Origin: Mycobacterium shimoidei
GTDB taxonomy: Bacteria; Actinomycetota; Actinomycetes; Mycobacteriales; Mycobacteriaceae
Assembly: GCA_002101905.1 (NCBI GenBank)
Contig: LQPU01000003.1
Span: 1-64,000, forward strand
Direction: 5' to 3'
DNA length: 64,000 nt
Shown: one piece after another, positions 16,514 to 25,547 of the stretch
Layout: every line of letters begins with the position of its first letter
How positions within the stretch are numbered: the first letter of the stretch is position 1
The notes under the pieces: generated by a model
What the model was told of the DNA's origin: nothing
The model's input: only the letters and a program-made list of their open reading frames with translations
Databases searched by the model: none
Made by a program: the position numbers and the translations under genes

Positions 16514-17286
16514 GGTTGACGTCTTTCCCAGACCAGCTCGGTGACGGCACTGCCGGCATCGCGCGCCTTGCTCTCGTATTTAGTAGTCGGCCGTGCGACC
16601 GAGATCGGTAGTCCCGGCGTACCCGGATCCACCCGACGTAATCGGGGTTCGGCGTCGCCGACCTCGGCGATCTGCTCGGCGTAACCGGCGTGGTCGGTTG
16701 CGACGTGCAGTATTCCGCCCGGCTTCAGCCGGTCGGCGATCAAGCCCACAATGGCCGGCTGCAGCAGCCGACGCTTGTGGTGGCGGGCCTTGGGCCACGG
16801 ATCGGGGAAGAACACCCGCACCCCGGTCAGCGAACCGGGCGCCAACAGGTGTTCCAGCACGTCGACGGCGTCCCCGCGGACCAGGCGGATGTTGGTGATC
16901 CTCTCGCGCGCGATGGCGCTCAGCAGTTGTGCAAGTCCCCGCCGATACACCTCGACGGCGATCACATCGACATCCGGTTCGGACTGCGCCATCGCGACCG
17001 TCGAAGTTCCGCTACCGCAGCCGATTTCCAGAACCAGCGGCGCCTGGCGCCCGAACCATGCGCTGGTATCCAGCGGCGGGGCCGGCCCGTCGGCGTCGCG
17101 CGCGACCACGCCGAGCTTTGGCCATAGCCGCTCCCAGGTTTGCTGTTGAGCGGCCGTCAAGGCCGAGCGGCGGGTCCGGAAGCTGGTGGTACGGGGATAG
17201 CCCCCCGTATGCCGCGGTGCAGGCACGCCGGCATCGGGGCGCGTTTCCACGCCGGGCTGTGCGTGCATCCGTCCATCGTTACCCAT
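16510..17286 (-). CDS. trmB: tRNA (guanine-N7-)-methyltransferase TrmB
   Basis: 258 residues, close to M. tuberculosis Rv0208c (263). It makes m7G at position 46 of tRNA using S-adenosylmethionine. Motif I is VLEIGCGSGTSTVAMA; the family hallmark FFPDPWPKARHHKRRL follows at about residue 160; ATDHAGYAE lies near the C-terminus. The first 45 residues are poorly conserved. Start is uncertain: ATG 17286 and ATG 17268 are both possible and neither has a clear ribosome site. It heads a two-gene operon with the NYN-domain gene. Confidence 0.93.
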   Translation of the reverse strand: MGNDGRMHAQPGVETRPDAGVPAPRHTGGYPRTTSFRTRRSALTAAQQQTWERLWPKLGVVARDADGPAPPLDTSAWFGRQAPLVLEIGCGSGTSTVAMAQSEPDVDVIAVEVYRRGLAQLLSAIARERITNIRLVRGDAVDVLEHLLAPGSLTGVRVFFPDPWPKARHHKRRLLQPAIVGLIADRLKPGGILHVATDHAGYAEQIAEVGDAEPRLRRVDPGTPGLPISVARPTTKYESKARDAGSAVTELVWERRQP

Positions 17287-17429
17287 AACTCATGGTGTAG
17301 CCGCATCGTGTTGCAGATTGATACCCAACAGTTGCCTTCGGCTGGTAGCTGTAATCACTGGCTCGCGGCCCAGCGGCCCGGATGGCACGATGCGCCTAGC
17401 CCGCTCGGCGACAATGCAGGCCGGGCACG

Positions 17430-18395
17430 GTGAAGCGGCCAGCGGCAACCAGGCAGGACATGATCGGACAAGGGCACCAGGTTTTCACCGATGAGCTGGC
17501 GCGATTCGCTGCCACGAGCGGCGATGCGCTCTGCGCGGCGATTGTCGAGCGACTCGCCGCGCCACTGCGGGTGGTGGTAACCGGTCGCGCGGGCGTCGGC
17601 CGCCGTACCGTTGCTCGGGCCCTTGGCCGGTGCGGGGTGACGACGTGCGCGGGACCGGCTGACATTCAGGTCCATGTCGTTGTCGAGGTGGTCAAGCCCG
17701 AGGACCGGGCGGCGGTCGCGGCGGCGCGGCATCCGCTGCTGGTGGTGTGGAACAAGGCCGACGTGACTGGGGAACCGCACGTCATCCCCGGCGTCCCGGT
17801 CGAGCCGATGGTGGCGTTGCTGGCGGTCGCCGAGCTCGACGACACCGCATGGATCGCGCTGCAAGCGCTGGCCGCCGATCCCTGCGATGTGAATTCGTGG
17901 GAGAACTTTGTGACCGCCGACCACGCCATCCCGGCGCAGACGCGGCGGCGACTCCTGGACGTTTTCGATCTCGTCGGCATCGCGCAGATGGTTGCCGATA
18001 TTCGCCGCGGCGCCCCTAAAGCTGTCGTGCAGGCCCGGCTGCGGCAGCGCAGCCGGGTCGACGCCGTCGTCGCCAAAATCACCGCGCTGGGCGCCGCGGT
18101 GCGCTATCAGCGGATCCTCGAGGCCGTCGCGGAAATGGAGGCGCTGGGTGTCAGCGATCGGCGGGCCGCCGAGTTCTTGACCCGCGACGCCACCGTGGTC
18201 GCGCGGATGGCCGCCGCGATGGACGCCGTCGAGGCCGCCGGACTGCCGGTGGATCGGGGCGACAGCCCGGCGGCGCATCTGCGGCGGGCACTGCGCTGGC
18301 AGCGCCACCGCAGCACGGGCGTGCACCGCGGCTGCGGCGCCGACATCGCCCGGGGCTCGTTGCGGCTGTGGGCGCGAGCCGGGGGAGTGTCATGA
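17430..18395 (+). CDS. Dynamin-like GTPase-related protein, Rv0209-like
   Basis: 321 residues. A P-loop-like VVVTGRAGVGRRTVARAL lies near residue 50, with Arg-Arg-Thr where the Walker A consensus has Lys-Ser/Thr. A G4-like motif VVWNKADVTG follows near residue 110. The remainder is helical and Ala/Arg-rich. It overlaps the next gene by ATGA, and that gene carries a second degenerate P-loop, so the two products probably act as a pair. The start is GTG 17430; an ATG at 17460 is also possible and has no better ribosome site. M. tuberculosis Rv0209 is annotated as conserved hypothetical. GTP binding is a guess from the two motifs. Confidence 0.75.
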   Translation: MKRPAATRQDMIGQGHQVFTDELARFAATSGDALCAAIVERLAAPLRVVVTGRAGVGRRTVARALGRCGVTTCAGPADIQVHVVVEVVKPEDRAAVAAARHPLLVVWNKADVTGEPHVIPGVPVEPMVALLAVAELDDTAWIALQALAADPCDVNSWENFVTADHAIPAQTRRRLLDVFDLVGIAQMVADIRRGAPKAVVQARLRQRSRVDAVVAKITALGAAVRYQRILEAVAEMEALGVSDRRAAEFLTRDATVVARMAAAMDAVEAAGLPVDRGDSPAAHLRRALRWQRHRSTGVHRGCGADIARGSLRLWARAGGVS

Positions 18396-19855
18396 CCGAC
18401 CCGGTCGCCGAGGTGGACGCCATGATCGGCGCGATCAGCCCGCGGCTGCCCGCTCCCACGGTCCAGCGCCGCGACGTGGTGCTGGTGACCGGACCGTGGC
18501 TGGCCGGCGTCAGCGGTGTGGCCGGCGCGCTGGCCGAACGGTTGCCGCAGTACACGTTTGTCGAGTCGACGGAACTGGCCTCCGGTGAGGCGCCGATGGC
18601 GGTGGTGTTCGTCGTGTCGGCCGCGACCACGCTGACCGGATCCGACGTTGCCCTGCTCGACGCCGCGACGCCCGACACCGACGCGGTGATCGGCGTGGTA
18701 TCCAAGGTCGACCTGTACCCCAACTGGCGCGACGTGCTGATCACCGACCGCGACACGCTGGCCACCTACGCTGCTCGCTACGGCCGGGTGCCCTGGGTGG
18801 GGGCCGCCGCCGCACCCGAGCACGGCGAACCCCGCGTCGATGACCTGGTCGCCGCGGTCCAACGACTGCTCGCCGAGCCGGACCTCGAGCGTCGAAACCG
18901 GTTGCGGGCGTGGGAATCGCGCCTGCGCAGCCTCGCCTGCCGATACGAGCGCGACGCCAACGGCGCGGGTCGCCGGTCACGGATGGAGACGTTGCGCGAG
19001 CAACGCGCCGCCCTGCTGCGACAGCGGCGACTGTCCAAATCCGAGCGCACCATCGCGATGCGCAGCCAGACGCAGCAGGCCAAGGCCCAGCTGGCGTACT
19101 TCGCGCGCAACCGCTGCACCTCGGTCCGTTCGGAGCTGCAGGAAGATATCGCCGCGCTGAGCCGCCGGAAGCTGGCGGACTTCGAGCCCTACGCCCGCGA
19201 CCGCCTCGAGCGGGTGATCACCGAGGTCGACGACGGCATCACCGAGCAGCTGACCGATGTTGCCCACGCACTGGACCTGGCGGTTGACCCGCCGGCCGCC
19301 GATTTGCCGAGCGTGGACGTCGGGGCGCCGCCGCTGAAATCGCGGCGGCTGGAGACCCGGCTGATGATGCTGTTGGGCGCGGGCTTCGGAGCCGGTGTGG
19401 CGTTGACGCTGAGCCGACTGGTGGCCGACCTGACTCCCGGGCTGACCGCGGTCGGGCTTGTCGCCTGTGTGGCGATCGGGTTGGCCGTGACCGTGTGGGT
19501 GGTCGGCACCCGCGGCCTGCTGGCCGACCGCGGGGTTCTCGACCGCTGGGTGGGCGAGGCGACCGGGTCCGTGCGGGCCGCTGCCGAGCACCTGGTTGCC
19601 ATCCGGGTGCTCGCCGCCGAATCGGCGCTGGGTGCCGCGCTGGCCGACCAGGATGAGACCGAGGCCGCGCGGGTCAAACACGACGTCGCCGCGATCGACG
19701 CCGAGCTGCGCGATCACGCGGTCGCCGCGGCGCGGGCCACGGCCCAGCGCGACCGGGAGATGCCCACCCTGCAAGCCGCTCTGGCCGCGGTGCGTTCGGA
19801 GCTCGGTCAGCCGGGCGTTGCGACCCCAACAGTTGTGGCAGATGAGGCGATCTGA
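18392..19855 (+). CDS. Dynamin-like GTPase-related membrane protein, Rv0210-like
   Basis: 487 residues. The N-terminal half resembles a GTPase with a degraded P-loop (VVLVTGPWLAGVSGVAGAL) and a G4-like VVSKVDLYP. A long charged helical middle (residues about 170-300) follows, then two hydrophobic segments (MMLLGAGFGAGVALTLSRLV, LTAVGLVACVAIGLAVTVWVVG), and a further helical tail rich in Ala, Arg and Glu. This resembles bacterial dynamin-like proteins that remodel membranes. ATG 18392 overlaps the previous stop as ATGA and has GGGGGAG upstream. The remodelling role is inference from architecture only. Confidence 0.75.
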   Translation: MTDPVAEVDAMIGAISPRLPAPTVQRRDVVLVTGPWLAGVSGVAGALAERLPQYTFVESTELASGEAPMAVVFVVSAATTLTGSDVALLDAATPDTDAVIGVVSKVDLYPNWRDVLITDRDTLATYAARYGRVPWVGAAAAPEHGEPRVDDLVAAVQRLLAEPDLERRNRLRAWESRLRSLACRYERDANGAGRRSRMETLREQRAALLRQRRLSKSERTIAMRSQTQQAKAQLAYFARNRCTSVRSELQEDIAALSRRKLADFEPYARDRLERVITEVDDGITEQLTDVAHALDLAVDPPAADLPSVDVGAPPLKSRRLETRLMMLLGAGFGAGVALTLSRLVADLTPGLTAVGLVACVAIGLAVTVWVVGTRGLLADRGVLDRWVGEATGSVRAAAEHLVAIRVLAAESALGAALADQDETEAARVKHDVAAIDAELRDHAVAAARATAQRDREMPTLQAALAAVRSELGQPGVATPTVVADEAI

Positions 19856-19909
19856 ATCGTTCCTGTGAGCGAGCCGATACGCTCCCGGGCCTTTTTGGGT
19901 ATACGGCCC

Positions 19910-19936
19910 GCGATAACCTGTTCTAAGGGTTACCGC
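19910..19936. promoter_or_regulatory. Inverted repeat upstream of pckA, candidate operator
   Basis: GCGATAACC (19910-19918) and GGTTACCGC (19928-19936) are inverted repeats with one mismatch in nine, separated by 9 bases. The right arm ends 41 bases before the pckA ATG. The length and spacing suit a dimeric regulator, but I cannot name one. Confidence 0.4.
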
Positions 19937-19977
19937 AAACCCGGAGCCTACGTCCGCAGAGCATGCAGGAGATTTTG

Positions 19978-21798
19978 ATGACCTCAGCGACCGTCCCCGG
20001 TCTGGATACCGCGCCGACAAATCACCAGGGCCTGCTGGCTTGGGTAGCGGAGGTCGCTGAGCTCACACAGCCGGACCGAGTGGTCTTCGCTGACGGCTCC
20101 GACGAGGAGTGGCAACGGCTGGCCGACCAGCTGGTCGAAGCCGGCACATTGAAGAAGCTGAACGAGAAGAACCACCCGAACTCCTATCTGGCGCTCTCTG
20201 ACCCGTCGGACGTGGCGCGGGTGGAGTCCCGCACGTTTATCTGTTCCGAACGCGAGGAAGACGCCGGCCCCACCAACAACTGGATGGACCCGAACGAAAT
20301 GCGGGCCACCATGACCGAGCTTTACCGCGGGTGCATGCGTGGCCGCACCATGTGGGTGGTGCCGTTCTGCATGGGTCCGCTGGGCGCCGACGACCCCAAG
20401 CTCGGCGTGGAGATCACCGACTCCGAGTACGTCGTCATGTCGATGAAGGTGATGACGCGGATGGGCACGGCCGCGCTGGAGAAGCTCGGTGACGACGGCT
20501 TCTTCGTCAAGGCGTTGCATTCCGTCGGTGCGCCGCTGGAGCCCGGTCAAAAAGACGTTCCGTGGCCGTGCAACGAAACCAAATACATCACCCACTTCCC
20601 GGAGACCCGGGAGATCTGGAGCTACGGCTCGGGTTACGGCGGTAACGCGCTGCTGGGCAAGAAGTGCTATTCGCTGCGGATCGCCTCGGCGATGGCCCGC
20701 GACGAGGGTTGGCTCGCCGAGCACATGCTGATCCTCAAGCTGATCTCGCCGGAGAACAAGGCGTATTACTTCGCCGCGGCGTTCCCGTCGGCGTGCGGCA
20801 AGACCAACCTGGCGATGATCCAGCCGACCATTCCGGGCTGGCGCGCCGAGACGCTCGGCGACGACATCGCCTGGATGCGCTTCGGCAAGGACGGCCGGCT
20901 CTACGCGGTCAACCCGGAGTTCGGTTTCTTCGGGGTCGCGCCCGGCACCAACTGGAAGTCCAATCCCAACGCTATGCGCACCATCGCCGCCGGCAACACC
21001 ATCTTCACCAACGTCGCGCTTACCGACGACAACGACGTGTGGTGGGAAGGCCTGGAAGGCGAGCCGGATCACCTGATCGACTGGAAAGGCAACGACTGGG
21101 TCATCCGCGAGACCGAAACCAAGGCCGCGCATCCGAATTCGCGGTACTGCACGCCGATGTCGCAATGCCCCATCCTCGCCCCGGAATGGGACGACCCGCA
21201 GGGCGTGCCGATCTCGGCCATCCTGTTCGGCGCGCGCCGCAAGACCACGGTGCCGCTGGTGACCGAGGCCCGCGACTGGCAGCACGGCGTGTTCATGGGC
21301 GCCACCATGGGCAGCGAGCAGACCGCCGCCGCCGAGGGCAAGGTCGGCACCGTGCGGCGCGACCCGATGGCCATGCTGCCGTTTTTGGGCTACCACGTCG
21401 GCGACTACTTCCAGCACTGGCTGGACCTCGGGAAGAACGCCGACGAGTCCAAGCTGCCGAAGGTGTTCTTCGTCAACTGGTTCCGCCGCAGCGAGGACGG
21501 CAAGTTTCTGTGGCCGGGCTTCGGTGAGAACAGCCGGGTGCTGAAGTGGATCGTCGATCGCATCGAGCACAAGGCCGGCGGCCGGGACACCCCGATCGGC
21601 GTCGTGCCCGCCGCCGAGGACCTCGACCTGGACGGGCTGGACGTCGACCCCGCCGACGTCGAGCGCGCCCTGGCCGTCGAACCCGGCGAATGGCGCGAGG
21701 AACTGCCGATGATCGAGGAGTGGTTCGAATTCATCGGCGACAGGCTGCCTACCGGCGTCAAAGACGAGTTCGAGGCGCTCAAGCAGCGCCTGGGCTAA
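19978..21798 (+). CDS. pckA: Phosphoenolpyruvate carboxykinase (GTP)
   Basis: 606 residues, the same length as M. tuberculosis PckA (Rv0211). It converts oxaloacetate and GTP to phosphoenolpyruvate, CO2 and GDP, opening gluconeogenesis when cells grow on lipids. The P-loop is [14 protein letters not shown] near residue 270, followed by the metal-binding [15 protein letters not shown]. The GTP-type (not ATP-type) enzyme is indicated by the overall sequence and the [15 protein letters not shown] region. ATG 19978 is chosen over an upstream start at 19963 because CAGGAGA (19967-19972) lies within the longer version and the M. tuberculosis protein starts MTSAT. Its use in lipid-fed growth fits the many lipid-degradation genes that follow. 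In M. tuberculosis nadR and Rv0213c follow; here fadD4 follows directly. Confidence 0.97.
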   Translation: MTSATVPGLDTAPTNHQGLLAWVAEVAELTQPDRVVFADGSDEEWQRLADQLVEAGTLKKLNEKNHPNSYLALSDPSDVARVESRTFICSEREEDAGPTNNWMDPNEMRATMTELYRGCMRGRTMWVVPFCMGPLGADDPKLGVEITDSEYVVMSMKVMTRMGTAALEKLGDDGFFVKALHSVGAPLEPGQKDVPWPCNETKYITHFPETREIWSYGSGYGGNALLGKKCYSLRIASAMARDEGWLAEHMLILKLISPENKAYYFAAAFPSACGKTNLAMIQPTIPGWRAETLGDDIAWMRFGKDGRLYAVNPEFGFFGVAPGTNWKSNPNAMRTIAAGNTIFTNVALTDDNDVWWEGLEGEPDHLIDWKGNDWVIRETETKAAHPNSRYCTPMSQCPILAPEWDDPQGVPISAILFGARRKTTVPLVTEARDWQHGVFMGATMGSEQTAAAEGKVGTVRRDPMAMLPFLGYHVGDYFQHWLDLGKNADESKLPKVFFVNWFRRSEDGKFLWPGFGENSRVLKWIVDRIEHKAGGRDTPIGVVPAAEDLDLDGLDVDPADVERALAVEPGEWREELPMIEEWFEFIGDRLPTGVKDEFEALKQRLG

Positions 21799-21832
21799 CC
21801 GCTTTCTCGCCCTGGATCAACCAGCGGACCGC

Positions 21833-21864
21833 TTGACACCCGTCAACTTTGGCGGCGGTACAGT
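21833..21864 (+). promoter_or_regulatory. fadD4 promoter (leaderless)
   Basis: TTGACA at 21833-21838 and TACAGT at 21859-21864, with a 20-base spacer that is longer than ideal. The -10 ends 6 bases before the ATG at 21871. TGACACCCGTCA (21834-21845) between the elements also forms a short palindrome. Confidence 0.45.
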
Positions 21865-21870
21865 CTGCCC

Positions 21871-23388
21871 ATGCAGATTCGCGAGCACGTTGGGGCCGGT
21901 AAACCGGCGGTCATCCTCCATCCCTCCGGAGCCGTCGTCACGTTCGACGCACTGGAAGCCCGCGCCAACCGACTGGCGCACTATTTCCGGCGGGCCGGGT
22001 TGGTCGAGGGCGACGCCGTCGCGATCCTCATGGAGAACAACGAGCACATCCACGCGGTCATGTGGGCCGCGCGCCGCAGCGGCCTGTACTACGTGCCGAT
22101 CAACACCCATCTGACAGCCGCCGAAGCTGCCTACATCATCGACAACTGCGCCGCCAAGGCGATCATCGGCTCGGCCGCGCTGCGCAAAGTCTGTGAGAAC
22201 CTGGACGAGCACCTGCCGGGCGGCTTGCCCGAACTGCTGCTGATCGCAGACGACGACCTCGAGGGCTGGCAGCGTTACCCGGAATGTGTTGCAGACCAGC
22301 CGGATACGCCAATTGACGACGAGCGCGAAGGTGATCTGCTGCAGTACTCGTCAGGCACCACCGGTCGGCCCAAGGGCATCAAACGTGAACTGCCGCACGT
22401 GCATCCGGCCGAAGCGCCCGGCATGATGTCGGCGCTGGTGGGGTTCTGGATGAATACCGACTCCATCTACCTGAGCCCGGCACCGCTGTATCACACCGCG
22501 CCGTCGGTATGGTCGATGAGCGCACAGGCCGGCGGCATCACGACCGTCGTACTGGAAAAGTTCGACCCGGAAGGCTGCCTGGAGGCGATCCAACGCCACC
22601 GCGTCACGCACGCCCAGTTTGTCCCGGCCATGTTCACCCGGATGCTGAAACTACCGGCGTCGGTGCGTAATTCGTACGATCTTTCCAGCCTCCAGCGGGT
22701 GATGCATGCGGCGGCACCCTGCCCGGTGGAGATCAAAAAGCAGATGATGGACTGGTGGGGGCCGATCATCGACGAGTACTACGCCTCCTCGGAAGCCATC
22801 GGCTCCACGTTGATCACCGCCGAGGAGTGGCTGGCCCACCCGGGCTCAGTGGGCAAGCCGATGGCGTGCGAGATCCACATCCTCGACGAAAAAGGCAACG
22901 AATTGCCCCCGGGTCAGGCCGGCGAAATCTACTTCGACGGCGGATTTGCGTTTGAATATCTCAACGACCCGGAAAAGACCGGGGCGTCCCGAGACACCCA
23001 TGGCTGGGTAACCGTCGGCGACATCGGCTATGTCGACGACGAGGGCTACCTGTATCTGACCGACCGTCGCCACCACATGATCATCTCCGGCGGGGTAAAC
23101 ATCTACCCGCAAGAGACCGAGAACCTGCTGGTGACCCATCCGAAGGTGTTGGACGCGGCGGTGTTCGGTATACCCGACGACGAGATGGGACAGAGCGTCA
23201 AGGCGGTGGTCCAAACCGTCGACCCCGCCGACGCCACCGATCAGTTCGCCGAGGAATTGCTCGGCTGGCTACGGGATCGCCTGGCGCACTACAAATGTCC
23301 ACGGTCAATCTCTTTCGAGGCGCAGCTACCGCGCACCGACACCGGCAAGCTGTACAAGGGTGAGCTGGTCAAGAAGTACTCGGCGTGA
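21871..23388 (+). CDS. fadD4: Fatty-acyl-CoA/AMP ligase FadD4
   Basis: 505 residues of the ANL adenylating superfamily. The AMP-binding loop is YSSGTTGRPKG near residue 160, EYYASSEAIGST near 305, the hinge region YLTDRRHHMIISGGVN near 400 and the terminal Lys in RTDTGKLYKGEL. It activates a carboxylic acid to an acyl-CoA through an acyl-AMP. M. tuberculosis fadD4 (Rv0214, 537 residues) is in the equivalent place. The ATG at 21871 has no ribosome site but does have a -10 element. The stop overlaps the enoyl-CoA hydratase start as GTGA, so ligase and hydratase are probably made together. The acid substrate cannot be read from the sequence. Confidence 0.92.
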   Translation: MQIREHVGAGKPAVILHPSGAVVTFDALEARANRLAHYFRRAGLVEGDAVAILMENNEHIHAVMWAARRSGLYYVPINTHLTAAEAAYIIDNCAAKAIIGSAALRKVCENLDEHLPGGLPELLLIADDDLEGWQRYPECVADQPDTPIDDEREGDLLQYSSGTTGRPKGIKRELPHVHPAEAPGMMSALVGFWMNTDSIYLSPAPLYHTAPSVWSMSAQAGGITTVVLEKFDPEGCLEAIQRHRVTHAQFVPAMFTRMLKLPASVRNSYDLSSLQRVMHAAAPCPVEIKKQMMDWWGPIIDEYYASSEAIGSTLITAEEWLAHPGSVGKPMACEIHILDEKGNELPPGQAGEIYFDGGFAFEYLNDPEKTGASRDTHGWVTVGDIGYVDDEGYLYLTDRRHHMIISGGVNIYPQETENLLVTHPKVLDAAVFGIPDDEMGQSVKAVVQTVDPADATDQFAEELLGWLRDRLAHYKCPRSISFEAQLPRTDTGKLYKGELVKKYSA

Positions 23389-24326
23389 CACTGCGCATCG
23401 TTGACCTGACGGAGCCGCCCCAGGTGGACGATGCCGCGGTGCCCGGCGTGGTGGTGGCTGTCGGCCCCGTCGCCGGTGCCCCTGAATATTGGTTGCAGCG
23501 TGCGACTTTCACGCTCACCGAAGACGTTTGCGCCGACCGGCGGGTGATCACCGTCGACTCGGTGCCCGACAGCCTGGCACAACTGCGGGAGCGGTGCGAG
23601 CACTGGCCGCAGGCCAGTGCGGTGTGCGACGATGTGCTGCGCAGCGTCGACCCGGCCGGCCCGGCGTTTCCCGGGGTGATCGCCGAGTCGCTGGCCTACT
23701 CCACGTTGCAGTCCGGCCCGGAGTTCGCCCGCTGGCTCGCCGAACGCGGTCCGGCCCGGATGCCCGAGATCGCCGACCCAGTGCACAGCGAACGGGACGG
23801 CAACACGCTGCAGATCAGCTTCAACCGGCCGTCGCGGCACAACGCCTTTTCCACCGATGCCCGGGCCGCCCTGCTGGAGGCGCTGGCCGTCGCGCAGCTC
23901 GACCCGTCGATCGACGAGGTGGTGCTCACCGGCAACGGGCCGTCGTTTTGCAGCGGCGGCGACCTCGCCGAATTCGGCACCTTCAGCGACCCGGCCAGCG
24001 CGCATCTGGCGCGCACCCGGCACAGCCCCGCGCTGGCGCTCGACGCGCTGACCAACCGGCTGGGGCGGGCCTGCCGCGCCGAGGTGCACGGCCAGGTGCT
24101 GGGCAGCGGGCTGGAGATGGCTGCGTACTGTGGATGGGTTGCAGCTCAACAGGATTCAGTGTTCGGGCTGCCCGAGCTGGGCCTCGGCCTGATTCCCGGT
24201 GCTGGTGGCACCGTCAGCGTCACCCGCCGAATCGGCCGCTGGCGCACCGCCTATCTGGTGTTATTCGGGCGCACGATCGACGTGGATACCGCGCTGGCGT
24301 GGGGACTGGTAGACGCGAAAAGCTAA
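23385..24326 (+). CDS. Enoyl-CoA hydratase/isomerase with N-terminal extension
   Basis: 313 residues. The crotonase fold starts only at about residue 135 (LQISFNRPSRHNAFSTDARAAL). The oxyanion-hole sequence is GNGPSFCSGGDLAEFG, and the active-site region is ELGLGLIPGAGGTVSVTRRIG with the expected acidic residue. The first 130 residues are an extension without a recognisable motif, and the C-terminus stops soon after WGLVDAKS, earlier than most crotonases. GTG 23385 overlaps the fadD4 stop. I recall no equivalent between Rv0214 and Rv0215c in M. tuberculosis. It probably serves the FadD4 pathway, hydrating an unsaturated acyl-CoA. Confidence 0.82.
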   Translation: MTLRIVDLTEPPQVDDAAVPGVVVAVGPVAGAPEYWLQRATFTLTEDVCADRRVITVDSVPDSLAQLRERCEHWPQASAVCDDVLRSVDPAGPAFPGVIAESLAYSTLQSGPEFARWLAERGPARMPEIADPVHSERDGNTLQISFNRPSRHNAFSTDARAALLEALAVAQLDPSIDEVVLTGNGPSFCSGGDLAEFGTFSDPASAHLARTRHSPALALDALTNRLGRACRAEVHGQVLGSGLEMAAYCGWVAAQQDSVFGLPELGLGLIPGAGGTVSVTRRIGRWRTAYLVLFGRTIDVDTALAWGLVDAKS

Positions 24327-24329
24327 CCT

Positions 24330-25544
24330 TCAGAAGAAAATACCAGCATGCGGTGCCTGCTGCACAGCGAACAGCTCGTCGGCGATCGCGAGCGCCGCGG
24401 GGTCGTCGGCACGCGCCCGGCCGGCGACGGCCAAAGTGCGCCAGGTCGTGCCGCCAAGCAGGACGGCGGCAAGGCCAGCGACATCGATCTGCAGGTCGGC
24501 ACGCCGGTCCGTCGGTTCCGCGCCGTCGCCGCAGATGACAAAGGTGCCCGAATTATCCGGCAGCAGTGGGTCATCCACGGAAATGACAACCGCATCGTCG
24601 CCGGTGTACCGGCGGGCTGACAGTGCCCGGCCGGTATCGACGACGCGCAGCCAGGTCTCGTCGAATAGTCCGGAGATCCGCGCGGCGCGCCGGTCTACCA
24701 GCAGATGCGGCAGCGGGTCATCGAGCGGCAGCGACCAGAACACCACGCGGTCGACGAGGTCGAGCTCCAGCAGGAAGCGCAGCAGTCCGAGGTAGGCCTG
24801 GAAGGTGGGTGCGAAGAAATCTTCGACCACGATCTTGCGCTGTTCACTGAACAACCATGACTTGGCATCGACGGGGTGGTACCGAACGAATCCCGACTCG
24901 GATCCCGGCTCACCGTGCACCGCGAAATATGTTGGCTCTGTCGACGCTTCGGTGCGCAACCGCAGGCCTTGCCACCACACCGCGGGGCGATCGACGGTTC
25001 CCGGGCGCGACGGTCGGTTATCGGCGCAGATCCGGGGCAACACATCCCAGGCCTCGGCGGCGTCGATCAACCGCACTGGACCTCCGACGCCGACATCGGG
25101 CCGCAGCGCAGCGCGTGCCGTGTGGACCTCGACGGCTTGTGATGAAGACGCGACACCGTAGCCGTACCGCTCGTAGATCGTCGCCTCGGAGGCGCGCAGC
25201 GTCGCGACGACCTCGCCGCGCGCGGCGATGTCGTGCAGTTGATGACGCATCAGGTCGGTGGCGATTCCTCGGCGGGTGAACGACGGCAACACCCCGACGT
25301 GTGTCACCGCGGCGTGGCCGACGACCGCGCCGCCGGGAAGCGTCAGGTCGCTCGTCGCGGCATCGGCGGTGCCGACGATTCGCCCGTCGACGAAAGCGCC
25401 CACGGTACGGCCGGGTTCGAGCAGTTTGGCGATCTTGCCGGGCGGCAAATCCGACAGCGGCGGGAAGCCGATCATGGCAGCGCGAAACACGTTCGCCGCA
25501 GTGATCAGGTCGTCTTCGCTGTTGAGCACATGGATGTCGGCCAC
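24330..25544 (-). CDS. Eis-family N-acetyltransferase (GNAT)
   Basis: 404 residues, the usual Eis length (402 in M. tuberculosis). N-terminal GNAT domain with the acetyl-CoA loop VGVLPSFTRRGIATDLM near residue 85, a Tyr in YERYGYGVAS near residue 125 equivalent to the proposed general acid, a second GNAT-like domain, and a sterol-carrier-like C-terminus. The chain ends in Phe, as in Eis, where the C-terminal carboxylate takes part in catalysis. Eis acetylates several amines of aminoglycosides and has other amine substrates. M. tuberculosis eis is elsewhere (Rv2416c), so this is a paralogue or a moved copy. The stop is 3 bases from the convergent hydratase stop; the upstream neighbour is fadE3, whose stop lies only 3 bases from the start of this gene. 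Confidence 0.85.
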   Translation of the reverse strand: MADIHVLNSEDDLITAANVFRAAMIGFPPLSDLPPGKIAKLLEPGRTVGAFVDGRIVGTADAATSDLTLPGGAVVGHAAVTHVGVLPSFTRRGIATDLMRHQLHDIAARGEVVATLRASEATIYERYGYGVASSSQAVEVHTARAALRPDVGVGGPVRLIDAAEAWDVLPRICADNRPSRPGTVDRPAVWWQGLRLRTEASTEPTYFAVHGEPGSESGFVRYHPVDAKSWLFSEQRKIVVEDFFAPTFQAYLGLLRFLLELDLVDRVVFWSLPLDDPLPHLLVDRRAARISGLFDETWLRVVDTGRALSARRYTGDDAVVISVDDPLLPDNSGTFVICGDGAEPTDRRADLQIDVAGLAAVLLGGTTWRTLAVAGRARADDPAALAIADELFAVQQAPHAGIFF

Positions 25545-25547
25545 GGT

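Noticed and set aside
15039..16544. A 501-codon plus-strand frame across mmpL3 and the Rv0207c-like gene.
   Set aside because: It crosses two real minus-strand genes and changes composition between them; no motif.
19984..21570. A 528-codon open frame on the minus strand opposite pckA.
   Set aside because: pckA is certain; the antisense frame has a typical shadow composition (Arg, His, Val, Gly) and no start signal.
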